This document shows, in pieces, positions 15,712 to 24,683 of a stretch of 64,000 bases of DNA. The stretch spans positions 1 to 64,000 of the forward strand of contig NZ_RQHW01000002.1 in NCBI RefSeq assembly GCF_004770995.1. The letters run 5' to 3'. Positions within the stretch are counted from its first letter, which is position 1; every line of letters starts with the position of its first letter. The notes below the pieces were generated by a model. That model did not search any database. It worked only from the letters and a program-made list of their open reading frames with translations, and was not told the DNA's origin. Origin of the DNA: Leptospira idonii. GTDB taxonomy: Bacteria; Spirochaetota; Leptospiria; Leptospirales; Leptospiraceae. Position numbers and translations under genes: made by a program.

Positions 15712-16800
15712 CTAGTAATTGCATTTGAAGTCGAATGTGTCGTCTCCGAACACCTTTCGAATGACTTGGTAAAGTTGGGGATCGTAAGTTTCCAATTCTT
15801 TGCGGGTATCGATTTCACCATGAATGCCGTTAGTCGGAATGCTTTCTAAATTCGTATCGAACCAGGATTGAACTCCTTCCGCCCAATATTCGTCTTCGTT
15901 GGATTCTGCGTAAGTGTTCTTCCACAAACCTTTCTTTTTCGCGGCTTTATAAGCGGCGAGGATTTCCTTATAAAGAGGAGGATTCGTATAGGACAAACTG
16001 AACATTATGGTATGGGCAAATTCATGCACCATAATATTCTCTCCCCTATAGCGGTCATTTGGAAAGCAAAGTAGATTTTCTTCTCCGAAGCTGGTCGCAG
16101 GTCTGGAGATCGTTGCTCCAAAACCTCTCGCTCTTTCGTTCCAGTTTTCTTCCGGGAATGCGGTTTGCATGTCGGAATGTTCGGGAATGTCTAATGTTTG
16201 TTCTTTGGCTCCGATGATCGCCAGGCGGATTCGATACATTTGCAGTCTGCCGGGAACCTGCGGGAGTTGTTTCAACATAAATTTCAGGATCTCATTGGCT
16301 CTGATCAAAGCTTTATCGGATACTTTCTCAGAGGCTAAGATCGGTATACCTGTTTCATTGATGTATTTTTTATAGAAGGGACTTAGGTTGTAGTAATCCG
16401 CCAATTCGGGTGAGACTGCGCTTACCCGATTCGTTTTTGCGGGAACTTTTGCATTCCCTTGAATTGTGATCATTTCGTCACTTTTTGTTAGTTGGTATAC
16501 TCCGATACATTTTCCGTTTTGATTGTCCAGTTTCCATATATGTTTCGCATAAGTGTTCATCTCTAGCGTTTGATTCGGAACCAACTCGCTGTAAAAAACG
16601 GACTTTCCTTGCGTATCAATCCAATAGAGTTTTAGATTTTCTCTTGTTAGGTTGGAGAAGGAAGCTACGATAGCGCTTCCTCCCCCGCTTGATTTCCATT
16701 TGGAATCGCAAGAAAGGGATTTGTTCGCAGTCTGTGCCTCTAGAGGAAGCAAACAAAAAAGAAGCGATAGGTAGGTAATGGGTCTGAATATGCGAAACAT
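15712..16800 (-). CDS. Exported VHL-beta-domain / HExxH metallopeptidase
   Basis: 362 residues. Signal peptide 1-22 (LLFCLLPLEAQ). Residues 45-92 read like the beta domain of the von Hippel-Lindau protein: SNLTRENLKLYWIDTQGK, then LVPNQTLEMNTYAKHIWKL. Residues 259-263 are HEFAH, a gluzincin zinc site, with EYWAEGVQSWF at about 304-314 supplying the likely third ligand Glu; this matches the anthrax lethal factor-like (ATLF) group. VHL-beta domains occur in some bacterial secreted enzymes and probably bind proteins or sugars. Substrate unknown. It is followed on the same strand by a lipoprotein gene at 16848, which lies upstream in transcription. Confidence 0.8.
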   Translation of the reverse strand: MFRIFRPITYLSLLFCLLPLEAQTANKSLSCDSKWKSSGGGSAIVASFSNLTRENLKLYWIDTQGKSVFYSELVPNQTLEMNTYAKHIWKLDNQNGKCIGVYQLTKSDEMITIQGNAKVPAKTNRVSAVSPELADYYNLSPFYKKYINETGIPILASEKVSDKALIRANEILKFMLKQLPQVPGRLQMYRIRLAIIGAKEQTLDIPEHSDMQTAFPEENWNERARGFGATISRPATSFGEENLLCFPNDRYRGENIMVHEFAHTIMFSLSYTNPPLYKEILAAYKAAKKKGLWKNTYAESNEDEYWAEGVQSWFDTNLESIPTNGIHGEIDTRKELETYDPQLYQVIRKVFGDDTFDFKCNY

Positions 16801-16847
16801 ATCGTATTTCCATTGAAGATGAATGGTCGGATCCCTCAGGAAGTAAT

Positions 16848-17366
16848 TTATTTCTCAGTAAAGAAATTCATCGCTTCCCAGTTCGCATCTTCACGAAGCG
16901 CAGTAGACAAATGACAGCGAACAGGAACCTCTTCCATGATTTTGCTCAGTTCCACCGCGATTGCAGTGATCTGGTGTTCTTGTAGATATGTATATATTAG
17001 GAATTGGTGATGCCAAAAGTAGTGACCTACGTAAAGAACAGAACCTTGCTTTTCCATGGCCGCCAGAACTCGTTCTTTGCAGGCATGTGCGTGTTTTCTT
17101 CTTTCTTCATCGGGGAGACCGTCGTCACCGGGAGCAAGTTCCAATACAGGATCTTTCAAGTGGATTGTGAGCTCCATAAAATCAGAATGTTTTTGTTTTT
17201 CGGCCGGAGCTACAGGTTGAGCCAGATAACTTCCTTGAGCGATGTATCCGTCTCTTTTTCCCAAAAAAGGGGTGAAATTTTTTTCCAATGCTTCGATGTT
17301 CAAGGGCTCTGTTTTTCCTCCACACATAGATAAAAGCAAAAATATAAAAAGTGATTTAAGTTTCAT
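16848..17366 (-). CDS. Hypothetical lipoprotein
   Basis: 172 residues from the ATG at 17366, chosen because GAGGGA stands just before it and a signal peptide with lipobox follows at once (MKLKSLFIFLLLSMCGG, Cys15). The mature part has no recognised domain; it contains LAPGDDGLPDEERRKHAHAC, two Cys in the second half, and a His-rich YVGHYFWHHQFL stretch. Transcribed before the VHL/metallopeptidase gene with a 47-base gap, so the two may share an operon. Confidence 0.7.
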   Translation of the reverse strand: MKLKSLFIFLLLSMCGGKTEPLNIEALEKNFTPFLGKRDGYIAQGSYLAQPVAPAEKQKHSDFMELTIHLKDPVLELAPGDDGLPDEERRKHAHACKERVLAAMEKQGSVLYVGHYFWHHQFLIYTYLQEHQITAIAVELSKIMEEVPVRCHLSTALREDANWEAMNFFTEK

Positions 17367-17516
17367 TCGTTCCCTCGGTTGTTTGAGTTTCCCAGGCAAA
17401 TTTCTTCTGAGCGGCAATTGTAAAGGATGCCCCTGCTCGTGGAAACTAAAAAATGAGGAAGGATTCTTGGGAATTTATTTCATTTTCGGTTTGGAAATTA
17501 ATATAAGATCGAAGCA

Positions 17517-19013
17517 CTAAAAGAAAAAGGAAAGCCCTAAATTAATGGATTTAGACTTTTCCTTATCATTTACAATCGTCATATTACATACCAAATTTAA
17601 TGGGCTATCGTTCATAATCATGGATTCGAGGCTGAGTCTTTGATTAAAACCTAATACATTAGAAAAATCATAATTGTATATGATTTTGATATGAAAGAGA
17701 TCATATATACTTTGGTGTAGATAAAAGCGCATTCCCGAATCAAAAGCAGCGACTCGCTCCTTCGGCATATCATACACTCTTCCTCCTAGATAAGGCATTG
17801 CGGTAATTTGCAGGCTTTCAAATATTTTTTTTGTATACCCGAATCCAACTCTGGCTACTGCTTCATTTTTGCCTTTATGGAACACTGACCAATCGTAATA
17901 GCTGAAATCCACATATCTTACAATGCCTTTACTGAAATGGCCGCCTGCGATCATTGCTTCCATTCTGAAAAGATTGAATTCTGTAATTTTGACTTTGTCT
18001 TTGAAGATTGCCATTTGGGTTCTTAGGCTTTCTACCTGCGATGTTCCTATGGGTTGATTGTTGACGAAAAAGATACTTTTGTAAGCCGGTGTAAAAGTGA
18101 ATAAGAGTGAATTGTTATTATTATATAATAATTGAAGGGAACTTATTTTTAGATTAGCGCTTGGGTCGGTTTGGTTTTCAGGAATATTTGTCTTTAGTTC
18201 TTTTTCGGAATAGGGATATTTTTTCTTTTCTTGATTCAGATGTTTTCTGATCTCAAGAGAATATTCTCTCGGAATTTGATAATTTAAGGCTAGGCCTAGT
18301 ATATTTTTCAAATTGGCATTTGTATTACAACTTTCTCCACATGAGTGTCCATTCAATACATTATCTATGGTATCTTTTTCTGTTTCGGAAAGATTTTTGA
18401 AAGAGTATTCCAGTAATTTCTGAGTTGAAACAATATAACGAGTATATTTAATGATCGATTTTTGCTTTAGCTGATCGATGGATCTGATCGGAATCGTAAT
18501 CAGAGGGTTGCTGTCATCATTGATCAACAAACGAAAAACATAATAAGAGCAGTTACGTGTAATGAAATTATATGAGTCTGATTTCGTTTTACTTTCTTTA
18601 ATTTTTTGTATAATTTTCTCCATATCTACTTTTTTCATATCCACTTCATAAAAGACGAGATCCCTATTCTCTAGATCGTTTTGTTTGTATTTATAGAAGT
18701 ATCGAGAAAAGGTGAAACGGCCGGGAACTTTGAGGATCAACGCACTGACTGGATTATATTCATTTGAGCTTGTGTCTGCCAGATATTCGACAACAATATC
18801 ATCTGGCTCGGGTAAATCCCCGTTGTAGGCTACTAAAAAAGTGTGACCGAACATTGAGGCAGGTGAATCTAAATTTTCTCCTGCCATAACAATCGCTAAT
18901 TTCTTCTTAGTTTTAAGTTCTTCTTCATCTACGTCGCCCAGCCAATCCTCTGCATTCAATACGGAGGAGAAAACCGTGCCAAAAAAAAGAATGGCTATGA
19001 AAAATTGAGTCAA
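17517..19013 (-). CDS. DUF4105 (Lnb N-terminal-like) periplasmic protein
   Basis: 498 residues with a signal peptide (FFIAILFFGTVFSSVLNAED). Residues 35-175 have the DUF4105 pattern: SPASMFGHTFL, YNPVSALILKVPGRF and TRNCSYYVFRLL, containing the His and Asn-Cys residues typical of this NlpC/P60-related fold. The C-terminal half is rich in beta strands ending in an aromatic residue and closes with SINLGLSFFF, as in outer-membrane barrels. The start codon is TTG, with no in-frame ATG in the signal region and no clear ribosome site; its TTGA overlaps the stop of an open frame upstream. Confidence 0.78.
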   Translation of the reverse strand: MTQFFIAILFFGTVFSSVLNAEDWLGDVDEEELKTKKKLAIVMAGENLDSPASMFGHTFLVAYNGDLPEPDDIVVEYLADTSSNEYNPVSALILKVPGRFTFSRYFYKYKQNDLENRDLVFYEVDMKKVDMEKIIQKIKESKTKSDSYNFITRNCSYYVFRLLINDDSNPLITIPIRSIDQLKQKSIIKYTRYIVSTQKLLEYSFKNLSETEKDTIDNVLNGHSCGESCNTNANLKNILGLALNYQIPREYSLEIRKHLNQEKKKYPYSEKELKTNIPENQTDPSANLKISSLQLLYNNNNSLLFTFTPAYKSIFFVNNQPIGTSQVESLRTQMAIFKDKVKITEFNLFRMEAMIAGGHFSKGIVRYVDFSYYDWSVFHKGKNEAVARVGFGYTKKIFESLQITAMPYLGGRVYDMPKERVAAFDSGMRFYLHQSIYDLFHIKIIYNYDFSNVLGFNQRLSLESMIMNDSPLNLVCNMTIVNDKEKSKSINLGLSFFF

Positions 19014-19252
19014 TTGTCGAGAGAGAAACTAGCTTCGCAAGCGAATGCCTCAATGCTTCCTGTTTGATTTAGAATTGAATTCAAATCAATGATCCATTGA
19101 TTGAATTCTTTTTTGCATTCAAGACAAAATCTTTTATAAACATAAGATAAAGTTCTTTTTTCATTTCCGTAAATTTCGTCTATAATGGCAGAATAATTGA
19201 AAATGAAAAAAGAATTTATATATGGCTTACAAAAAGATCTTATTTCTTTCCC
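19010..19252 (-). pseudogene. Open frame without start codon, possible gene remnant
   Basis: From 19252 down to a TGA at 19010-19012 there is a frame of about 80 codons reading protein-like sequence (IIDEIYGNEKRTLSYVYKRF, then CLECKKEFNQWIIDLNSILN) but with no ATG or GTG. It ends by overlapping the TTG start of the DUF4105 gene. It may be the tail of a broken upstream gene. Confidence 0.35.
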
Positions 19253-19626
19253 TTAGATTGTTCCAAATCTACTTGGAAAGTAGAAGGTGCGTAAGAATAC
19301 ATTGCGCCAGTTGAATAGTCTGTAGAGGATCCCCAAATTCCTGGGAAAATAATATTCACCCAGAACATAGGATCGATTCCATTGGAAAGAGCGATGGTTT
19401 TTGTTTCGTAACCTTCTTTTTTCAATACCAACAATTTACCATTTTTCTTGATATTACCAACATATGGAGTTTGGCCGATTTGAAGACCGTCTAATTCCAC
19501 GGTAGCTCCACTAACATTGGAGTTGATGGAAACTAGCTGGTCGGAACCTTTGAAAATTGTTGCACAATTTAAAGAGATTAAACTAACGATTGCAAGCAGC
19601 AATCCGAGCATTGATTTTTTATTCAT
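19240..19626 (-). CDS. PEGA-domain lipoprotein
   Basis: 128 residues. Signal peptide with lipobox at Cys21 (SLISLNC). Residues 30-80 are a PEGA-type domain: VSINSNVSGATVELDGLQIG, then TPYVGNIKKNGKLLVLKKEGYE, a small beta sandwich found in surface proteins. The hydrophobic MFWVNIIFPGIWGSS stretch followed by DYSTGAMYSYAP is typical of short spirochaetal PEGA lipoproteins. It is probably on the periplasmic face of a membrane. Divergent from the lipoprotein pair at 19844. Confidence 0.8.
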   Translation of the reverse strand: MNKKSMLGLLLAIVSLISLNCATIFKGSDQLVSINSNVSGATVELDGLQIGQTPYVGNIKKNGKLLVLKKEGYETKTIALSNGIDPMFWVNIIFPGIWGSSTDYSTGAMYSYAPSTFQVDLEQSKGKK

Positions 19627-19843
19627 AAACTTATCCTTATCGAAGACATTTCGAAATGTTTGCGGCCATGGTCAATGAGAAAATAGGAATAGTCATTGTT
19701 TTGCGATAATTACTGGTTTTATCTTTATGTTGCATTTTTGGGGCTTTTGAAATATTATTTGTAGACATCAAACATCTGCAACGGAAGATGTAATTTGTTT
19801 TGTTGCGGAATTTTATTTCTCAGTTAACGGAGTTCATTATTAA

Positions 19844-20149
19844 ATGAAAAACCTGAAATTTATTAATTTATTAATTGTAATATTCTGCTTTTCTTTTTCC
19901 GGCTGCTTCACTGTTGGACATGTAAAGTATGTAAAACCGGGTCCGGAGATTGCCCAAATTCGGGGAGAAGTTATGAGAAAGTGCGGTTTTATAATTTTGA
20001 CTTCAGTTTTGGACGAATCTTTCGCTGCGTTATCTGCCGAAACAAAATCAATGAATTGGGAAAATATTAATATAACGTTTATACCCGTAATTGATCAGCT
20101 TAATTGCGTTTATTTTTACAAATATACTAAATTAGGAGAGCAAAAATGA
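19844..20149 (+). CDS. Small lipoprotein, first of pair
   Basis: 101 residues; signal peptide and lipobox FSGC (Cys21). The mature sequence is short and of unknown family (IRGEVMRKCGFIILTSVLDE). Its stop overlaps the next lipoprotein's ATG by four bases, so the two are translationally coupled and may act together. Confidence 0.68.
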   Translation: MKNLKFINLLIVIFCFSFSGCFTVGHVKYVKPGPEIAQIRGEVMRKCGFIILTSVLDESFAALSAETKSMNWENINITFIPVIDQLNCVYFYKYTKLGEQK

Positions 20150-20466
20150 ACTGGAAGCTAATGTTTTTGATTTCCTTAATTTCTCTATCATTTGGATGTA
20201 AATCTAGTCCTTATTGGGGGAATTTCGAAAGAATTTCCTTAGAAGCTGTTCCAAATACAGAAGATTTAGATGAACCTGTCTCTGGTTACAATTGTGCGCT
20301 TTTTTGGTATGAAGCGTCTTTAGCAAAAGCGGTGCAAAGCGCAATCGCAAAGGTTCCAGGAGCAACTGCATTACGTGATGTTACATTTAAGGTGAGTGCA
20401 TTTTGTATCGTAGCAACAGGAATACCTGTAAAAGATAAATCCGGCCAAGCTGAGAAACCCAAATAG
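20146..20466 (+). CDS. Small lipoprotein, second of pair
   Basis: 106 residues with lipobox LSFGC (Cys18). The mature part holds VSGYNCALFWYEASLAKAVQ and AFCIVATGIPV, giving two further cysteines that could pair. Unknown family. A hairpin begins within its last codons and serves as terminator of the two-gene unit. Confidence 0.68.
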   Translation: MNWKLMFLISLISLSFGCKSSPYWGNFERISLEAVPNTEDLDEPVSGYNCALFWYEASLAKAVQSAIAKVPGATALRDVTFKVSAFCIVATGIPVKDKSGQAEKPK

Positions 20467-20480
20467 TAGTTTTGGGTTTC
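20454..20480 (+). terminator. Terminator of lipoprotein pair
   Basis: GAAACCCAAA and TTTGGGTTTC form a perfect 10-base stem with a 7-base loop, overlapping the last codons of the upstream gene. The trailing T-rich stretch (GTTCGTTTGT) is interrupted. Confidence 0.6.
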
Positions 20481-20517
20481 GTTCGTTTGTCACGAAACGA
20501 TCTTATAAAACCCTCAG

Positions 20518-20931
20518 TTATGTAAAATGTCTTTTATGTTCGATGATTAAACATCGGTTGGAGACTACTTTCAGTCCTGCTTGTTCGGCTCGTGCTTCCG
20601 CTTCCGGATGAGAGATTCCCAATTGCAGCCATAAAACTTCCGTTCCCCCTAAATCTAAAATCTCATCGACTAGTTCCGGTATTTTGTCGGAGCTTCGGAA
20701 TACATCTACGAATTTTCTGTATTCTGCAGGAACCTCTGCAAGAGTTTTATAAATTTTGAATCCGTTTTCGTTATGAACTTTAGGATAGGTGCCTTGGATG
20801 TCCCAACCTTGTGAGCGGATATAAGCTGGTACATAATGACTTGGTTTTTGTGCATCCGAACTGAGTCCGTAAACGGAGATTTTCTGATAACGAGTGAGTA
20901 GGTCTTTGATTTCATTATCTCTTACATTCAT
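20518..20931 (-). CDS. CoA-binding (YccU-like) protein
   Basis: 137 residues covering the complete CoA_binding_2 Rossmann domain. ISVYGLSSDAQKPSHYVPAY is the nucleotide loop, followed by GWDIQGTYPK, VDVFRSSDKIPELVDEIL, VLWLQLGI and a final NRCLIIEH, all in family order. Members bind CoA in the cytoplasm; a physiological role has not been established. A perfect 18-base palindrome lies in the divergent region upstream. Confidence 0.9.
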   Translation of the reverse strand: MNVRDNEIKDLLTRYQKISVYGLSSDAQKPSHYVPAYIRSQGWDIQGTYPKVHNENGFKIYKTLAEVPAEYRKFVDVFRSSDKIPELVDEILDLGGTEVLWLQLGISHPEAEARAEQAGLKVVSNRCLIIEHKRHFT

Positions 20932-21047
20932 TTGGGTTTTGTCTCCTAGGAATCCTTAGACTGTTTTTTCACTCTTTAGATGAGTATATCTCCGTAAGAT
21001 TTTTTATGAGCAGCAATTGCTTTTCGAAAAAACAATACGAAATTATT

Positions 21048-21065
21048 CCCAGTTCATGAACTGGG
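21048..21065. promoter_or_regulatory. Perfect 18-bp palindrome in divergent promoter
   Basis: CCCAGTTCA and TGAACTGGG are exact inverse complements with no spacer. The site sits between the CoA-binding protein gene (leftward) and the 7TM-DISM/AraC gene (rightward), a likely operator. The protein that binds it is not known. Confidence 0.55.
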
Positions 21066-21148
21066 ACGACCCACCTCCTTTGCATTTGGTAAACTTTTTT
21101 CAATTATGATTGCACTGTTATCGGGAGTGATATTTTAAAGAGTCAAGT

Positions 21149-22894
21149 GTGAGAGTGCAGCCGTTGTTTGTTTTGTCTTCCTTATCCTTCCGCAATGCCG
21201 TACAATTGGTACAAAGAAAGGCTGTCCTAACTGTCTCTTTGCTTCTTTTTTCCTCTCTTCTGATCGCTTGCCAATCGGAAAGAACATTCCCTTTTTCGGA
21301 AGAATCCGAGATTCGTTTGGAGTCGGAAGGATTATTCAACATTTCCAAAAGAGTAGAGTTTTTGTCAGAAGAGAAACCTTCCGATCTTTCCTCGGTTACG
21401 GAGAAAGATTTAGGTTGGTCCAAAAATACTTCCAGTGTTTTCGATCAGGGCTTTAGCGATCGCATTCATTGGATTCGTTTTCGAATACGAAACGGATCGG
21501 AAGCAACTCATTGGTATCTGGCTCTGCAGAATAACCGAATGAATTTTGTAGATTTCTACGTAACAAAGGAATCGGGAAACAGCGAACTACATACGGGAGA
21601 CCATCGTCTTATTTCTTCAAAAGCGAAGGCTTCCTTTCCTTATGCAGATTTTGTTTTAGATTACAATGAAACGGCTGTTATTTATATTCGGATCGAAACC
21701 GATTCTCATATAGGCTTTCCGATTCATCTCATTTCTTCCGAGGATTTCGGCTCTTTTGTATATGTGTATCAAATATACCAATGGGGTTCCTTATCCATAG
21801 TAGTGCTCTATATTATACTTCATTTGGCGTTTAATCGTTATCTCAATTTGAAGCTGAAAATGCTTCTTGCCGCTTCCGTTTTCTTTGCTTACGGATATTT
21901 CTATTTTCTTTATGGAGACGGGAACAGAGTGTTTTTGTCGGATCATATTTTGTTCCGGGAATATGTTCCTTTTCTTTCTTTGTTTTTCTTCGGGTTTTGT
22001 TTTACTTTATTTATCAAAGATTATTTACGTTTTTATGAGATGGGCAGCTATTATAATTGGTTTGCAAACATTTTGGCATTTTCTTTTTTCCTTTTGATTC
22101 CTTTGTTGTTTAGTTCCGTTCCCAATTCGATACAATCTTCCATTCGTTCTCTCAATGTGATGATTATGTATTCGTTTATGATCTACGGTGGAATCGTGAA
22201 TTTATTACAAAGAAGATATTGGGTGTTCTTTTCTATTTTCGCATGGATGGTTATTTTTCTTTTTTCCATGGCGAATACTTTGATGCTTATGCATTTTATA
22301 GAATACGGAATCATCTTAGAACACGGGCTTTATCTTTCTTTTATTTTGGAATTTGTTCTCGTTCTTGTTTCGACTTTATATCGGTATCGACAGTTAGAGA
22401 AAGACAAACTCCTGTTTCAGGAAAGACTTAGGGCTTTGATTTTGGAAAATCAAAGTTTACAGTCTCTAACAAGTGTTTCCTTGGATAGGATTGTTGTTGA
22501 GAACGATTTTGCTGACTCGACTCAATATGATAAAAGAACGAGTGGGATCGATAGGCACGAAATTGCGAAATACATCATCGGGATCTTCGAGGAAAAAAAG
22601 CCCTACCTTATGGAAGATTTCGATTTGGCGGATTTAGCTCGTTTTTGCGGATTGAGGATCGATCAGGTTTCAGCGATCATCAATAATGAATTGAATACTA
22701 ATTTTCGGACTTTAGTGAATGAGTATAGAGTTAAGGAAGCATGTCGTTTGATACGAGAGACTTCGGATGAGAATATTTTGGAAATCGCTTTTGCCAGTGG
22801 ATTCGGTTCCAAAACCGCATTCAATCGTATCTTTAAAAATACTCTGGGAGTTTCTCCCCAAGATTTCAGAAAACAGCCGATCACCTTTCCGTAA
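21149..22894 (+). CDS. 7TM-DISM membrane sensor with AraC-type DNA-binding domain
   Basis: 581 residues joining a periplasmic sensor, a seven-helix membrane domain and a cytoplasmic transcription factor. After a signal region with Cys41 (LLIAC), residues 85-205 are a 7TMR-DISMED2-like beta domain (DRIHWIRFRIRNGS, HWYLALQNNRMNFVDFYV). Residues 210-420 hold about seven hydrophobic helices. A short coiled coil leads to a C-terminal AraC helix-turn-helix pair at about 480-578 (DFDLADLARFCGLRIDQVSA and ILEIAFASGFGSKTAFNRIF, SPQDFRK). Membrane-bound AraC regulators of this design are found in Leptospira and Bacteroidetes. The start is GTG at 21149. Ligand and targets are unknown. Confidence 0.88.
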   Translation: MRVQPLFVLSSLSFRNAVQLVQRKAVLTVSLLLFSSLLIACQSERTFPFSEESEIRLESEGLFNISKRVEFLSEEKPSDLSSVTEKDLGWSKNTSSVFDQGFSDRIHWIRFRIRNGSEATHWYLALQNNRMNFVDFYVTKESGNSELHTGDHRLISSKAKASFPYADFVLDYNETAVIYIRIETDSHIGFPIHLISSEDFGSFVYVYQIYQWGSLSIVVLYIILHLAFNRYLNLKLKMLLAASVFFAYGYFYFLYGDGNRVFLSDHILFREYVPFLSLFFFGFCFTLFIKDYLRFYEMGSYYNWFANILAFSFFLLIPLLFSSVPNSIQSSIRSLNVMIMYSFMIYGGIVNLLQRRYWVFFSIFAWMVIFLFSMANTLMLMHFIEYGIILEHGLYLSFILEFVLVLVSTLYRYRQLEKDKLLFQERLRALILENQSLQSLTSVSLDRIVVENDFADSTQYDKRTSGIDRHEIAKYIIGIFEEKKPYLMEDFDLADLARFCGLRIDQVSAIINNELNTNFRTLVNEYRVKEACRLIRETSDENILEIAFASGFGSKTAFNRIFKNTLGVSPQDFRKQPITFP

Positions 22895-23073
22895 TATAAT
22901 TGTTTTATCGTAAGTGCCGTCCGTTGGGCAAAAAATTTCTTAAGAAAGTTGCTTTACTTTATTTTGACTTTTCCTTTTTTAATCAATCCAATCTGTTCTC
23001 TTCGAATCGTTTTGCGTTGAACCGAAAGTCGGTGATGCTGGATCTGATTCTTTGAATTTTTAGGAGGTAGTTT

Positions 23074-24117
23074 ATGTCTTACCGCTTGGTTTTCGTTTGG
23101 ATTCTTGTTTTGTTTCTGAACGTTCCTGTTTTTTCCCAAACGCTTCATTTTTTGGTGATGGCGGATACTCACGATGAAACGATCGGGAAGAGTGTGAAAA
23201 AGGATTTTAAGAATCTGAAAGATTTGGCTCAAAAAATTGCCTCCAATACCGGCATGACTTTGAATTTAACCGCTTACGAAGGAAATGATTTTAGCTTAAA
23301 AAATGCAAATCGTGCCATCAATTCGATCTCTCCTGATCAGAATGATGCCGTTATAGTTTATATATCCGCCCATGGTTTTAGAGAGAGAGATTCTGCTACG
23401 AAGTGGCCAAATATTTATTTCCCTGAAGGAGAATACCTTGAGGAGAACGATATTTATAAGAGGCTGGCAAAGAAAAAACCACGCCTTCTGATCGTACTTG
23501 CGGATGTGTGTAATTCATATACTGATGACGACGGTTCCGTTCCGAATGTGATCCCTCGTAGCCTCAACGACAAGGAAGCAGAAAATTATACCACTCTCTT
23601 TGTGAACAGTAAAGGTGCAATCGTTGCCTCTTCTTCCAAACCGGGACAAGCCTCCATTGCGGAATCGAAGGGAGGTTCCTATACTTTAGCTGTTTTGAAT
23701 GCTCTTAAAAATGCGGTTAAGTCTTCAAGTCCTCCTCGTTGGGCTGACATTATGAAAACTTCCGGTAAGCCGATCGGTTCCGGTTCTTCCAGACAAGATC
23801 CTCAATATGAACTTTTTTCCTTTACGGAAGGCGGAAAAACGAATAATTCCGTTGTAACAACGAACACTCCTGTTTCTAAGAAAATGAAGTTTACATTTAG
23901 CTCTGGTAAGTTGGAAGAACAAAACTCTAAAAAATGGAATTTGACCTTGGACGGTACCGTTTATAATCTGAAGGAATACGAAAGAGACAAAACCTATATT
24001 TACTTTACGGACGAAGAAAATGAGACCACGTACGCTTTGGATCTTCCTGCTAAAGTTTTCTTTCAATATGATTGGGACCGGGAAGACTGGGATACGATTG
24101 CGGACGATTTGAAGTAG
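23074..24117 (+). CDS. Exported caspase-like (C14) cysteine peptidase
   Basis: 347 residues with a signal peptide (VFVWILVLFLNVPVFSQ). The caspase/metacaspase core is clear: DAVIVYISAHGF with catalytic His100, and RLLIVLADVCNSY with catalytic Cys146. The region in between keeps the expected spacing. The C-terminal 100 residues form a separate beta-rich segment. AGGAGG lies 8 bases before the ATG. Exported caspase-like proteins cleave after acidic or basic residues outside the cytoplasm, but the target here is unknown. The lipoprotein gene 9 bases downstream is in the same operon. Confidence 0.88.
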   Translation: MSYRLVFVWILVLFLNVPVFSQTLHFLVMADTHDETIGKSVKKDFKNLKDLAQKIASNTGMTLNLTAYEGNDFSLKNANRAINSISPDQNDAVIVYISAHGFRERDSATKWPNIYFPEGEYLEENDIYKRLAKKKPRLLIVLADVCNSYTDDDGSVPNVIPRSLNDKEAENYTTLFVNSKGAIVASSSKPGQASIAESKGGSYTLAVLNALKNAVKSSSPPRWADIMKTSGKPIGSGSSRQDPQYELFSFTEGGKTNNSVVTTNTPVSKKMKFTFSSGKLEEQNSKKWNLTLDGTVYNLKEYERDKTYIYFTDEENETTYALDLPAKVFFQYDWDREDWDTIADDLK

Positions 24118-24126
24118 GAGTTCAAA

Positions 24127-24639
24127 ATGAAGAATGTATTTATTATTAGTTGTTTATTGACGTTGTTGTTTCATTGCCAGTCGGCTAAACCGAATAAGCC
24201 GCCGATATCTCCCGATAAGGAGAATTCTCAAGGAGAAGATGCTATGGTGTTTCCTAAAACGGTAGAAGAGTATCTCGGTTCCGCTACGATTGCGGCCATT
24301 CAAAAGGCGGAATCCGGAGAAAGTATGACGGTTGCTTCCCGCAAAAGTCAGTCGGGTTCCCTTCTTGCAGGATATCCGATTCTTGCTAAAGGAAGAACTC
24401 TTTCCAAAGATCAGGTGCAGCTTTTCAAAAAACTTTTGTTAGACCCTAAGTCTTATGTTTTTCCTACTGCCAAAAAAGTAATGATTGCACCTAAGTATGG
24501 TATTTTGTTAGGTGATGTTGTCGTTTTGATTGATCCTGCAAACCTTTTGATTTCCGTTCCTTCCGATGGAAAATCCAAGATAGAGGATTATGATCCGATC
24601 CAAGCCAAAATTCAGGCGCTATTGAAAGAATTGTTTTAG
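24127..24639 (+). CDS. Hypothetical lipoprotein next to caspase-like gene
   Basis: 170 residues; lipobox LLFHC (Cys17) with a Pro/Lys-rich linker. The mature part contains SATIAAIQKAESGESMTVAS and DQVQLFKKLLLDPKSYVF. The second resembles small domains that measure hydrophobic strands before a C-terminal helix. No family recognised. Cotranscribed with the caspase-like peptidase and possibly its partner, inhibitor or substrate (inference only). Confidence 0.7.
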   Translation: MKNVFIISCLLTLLFHCQSAKPNKPPISPDKENSQGEDAMVFPKTVEEYLGSATIAAIQKAESGESMTVASRKSQSGSLLAGYPILAKGRTLSKDQVQLFKKLLLDPKSYVFPTAKKVMIAPKYGILLGDVVVLIDPANLLISVPSDGKSKIEDYDPIQAKIQALLKELF

Positions 24640-24683
24640 ATTCTTTTTGTATTTTTCGTTTCTTCCTCGCCGTCTTTTCTCTC

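Noticed and set aside
22936..22947. Palindrome TTTCTTAAGAAA before the caspase-like gene
   Set aside because: Short, AT-rich and without a clear relation to a promoter; chance is likely.
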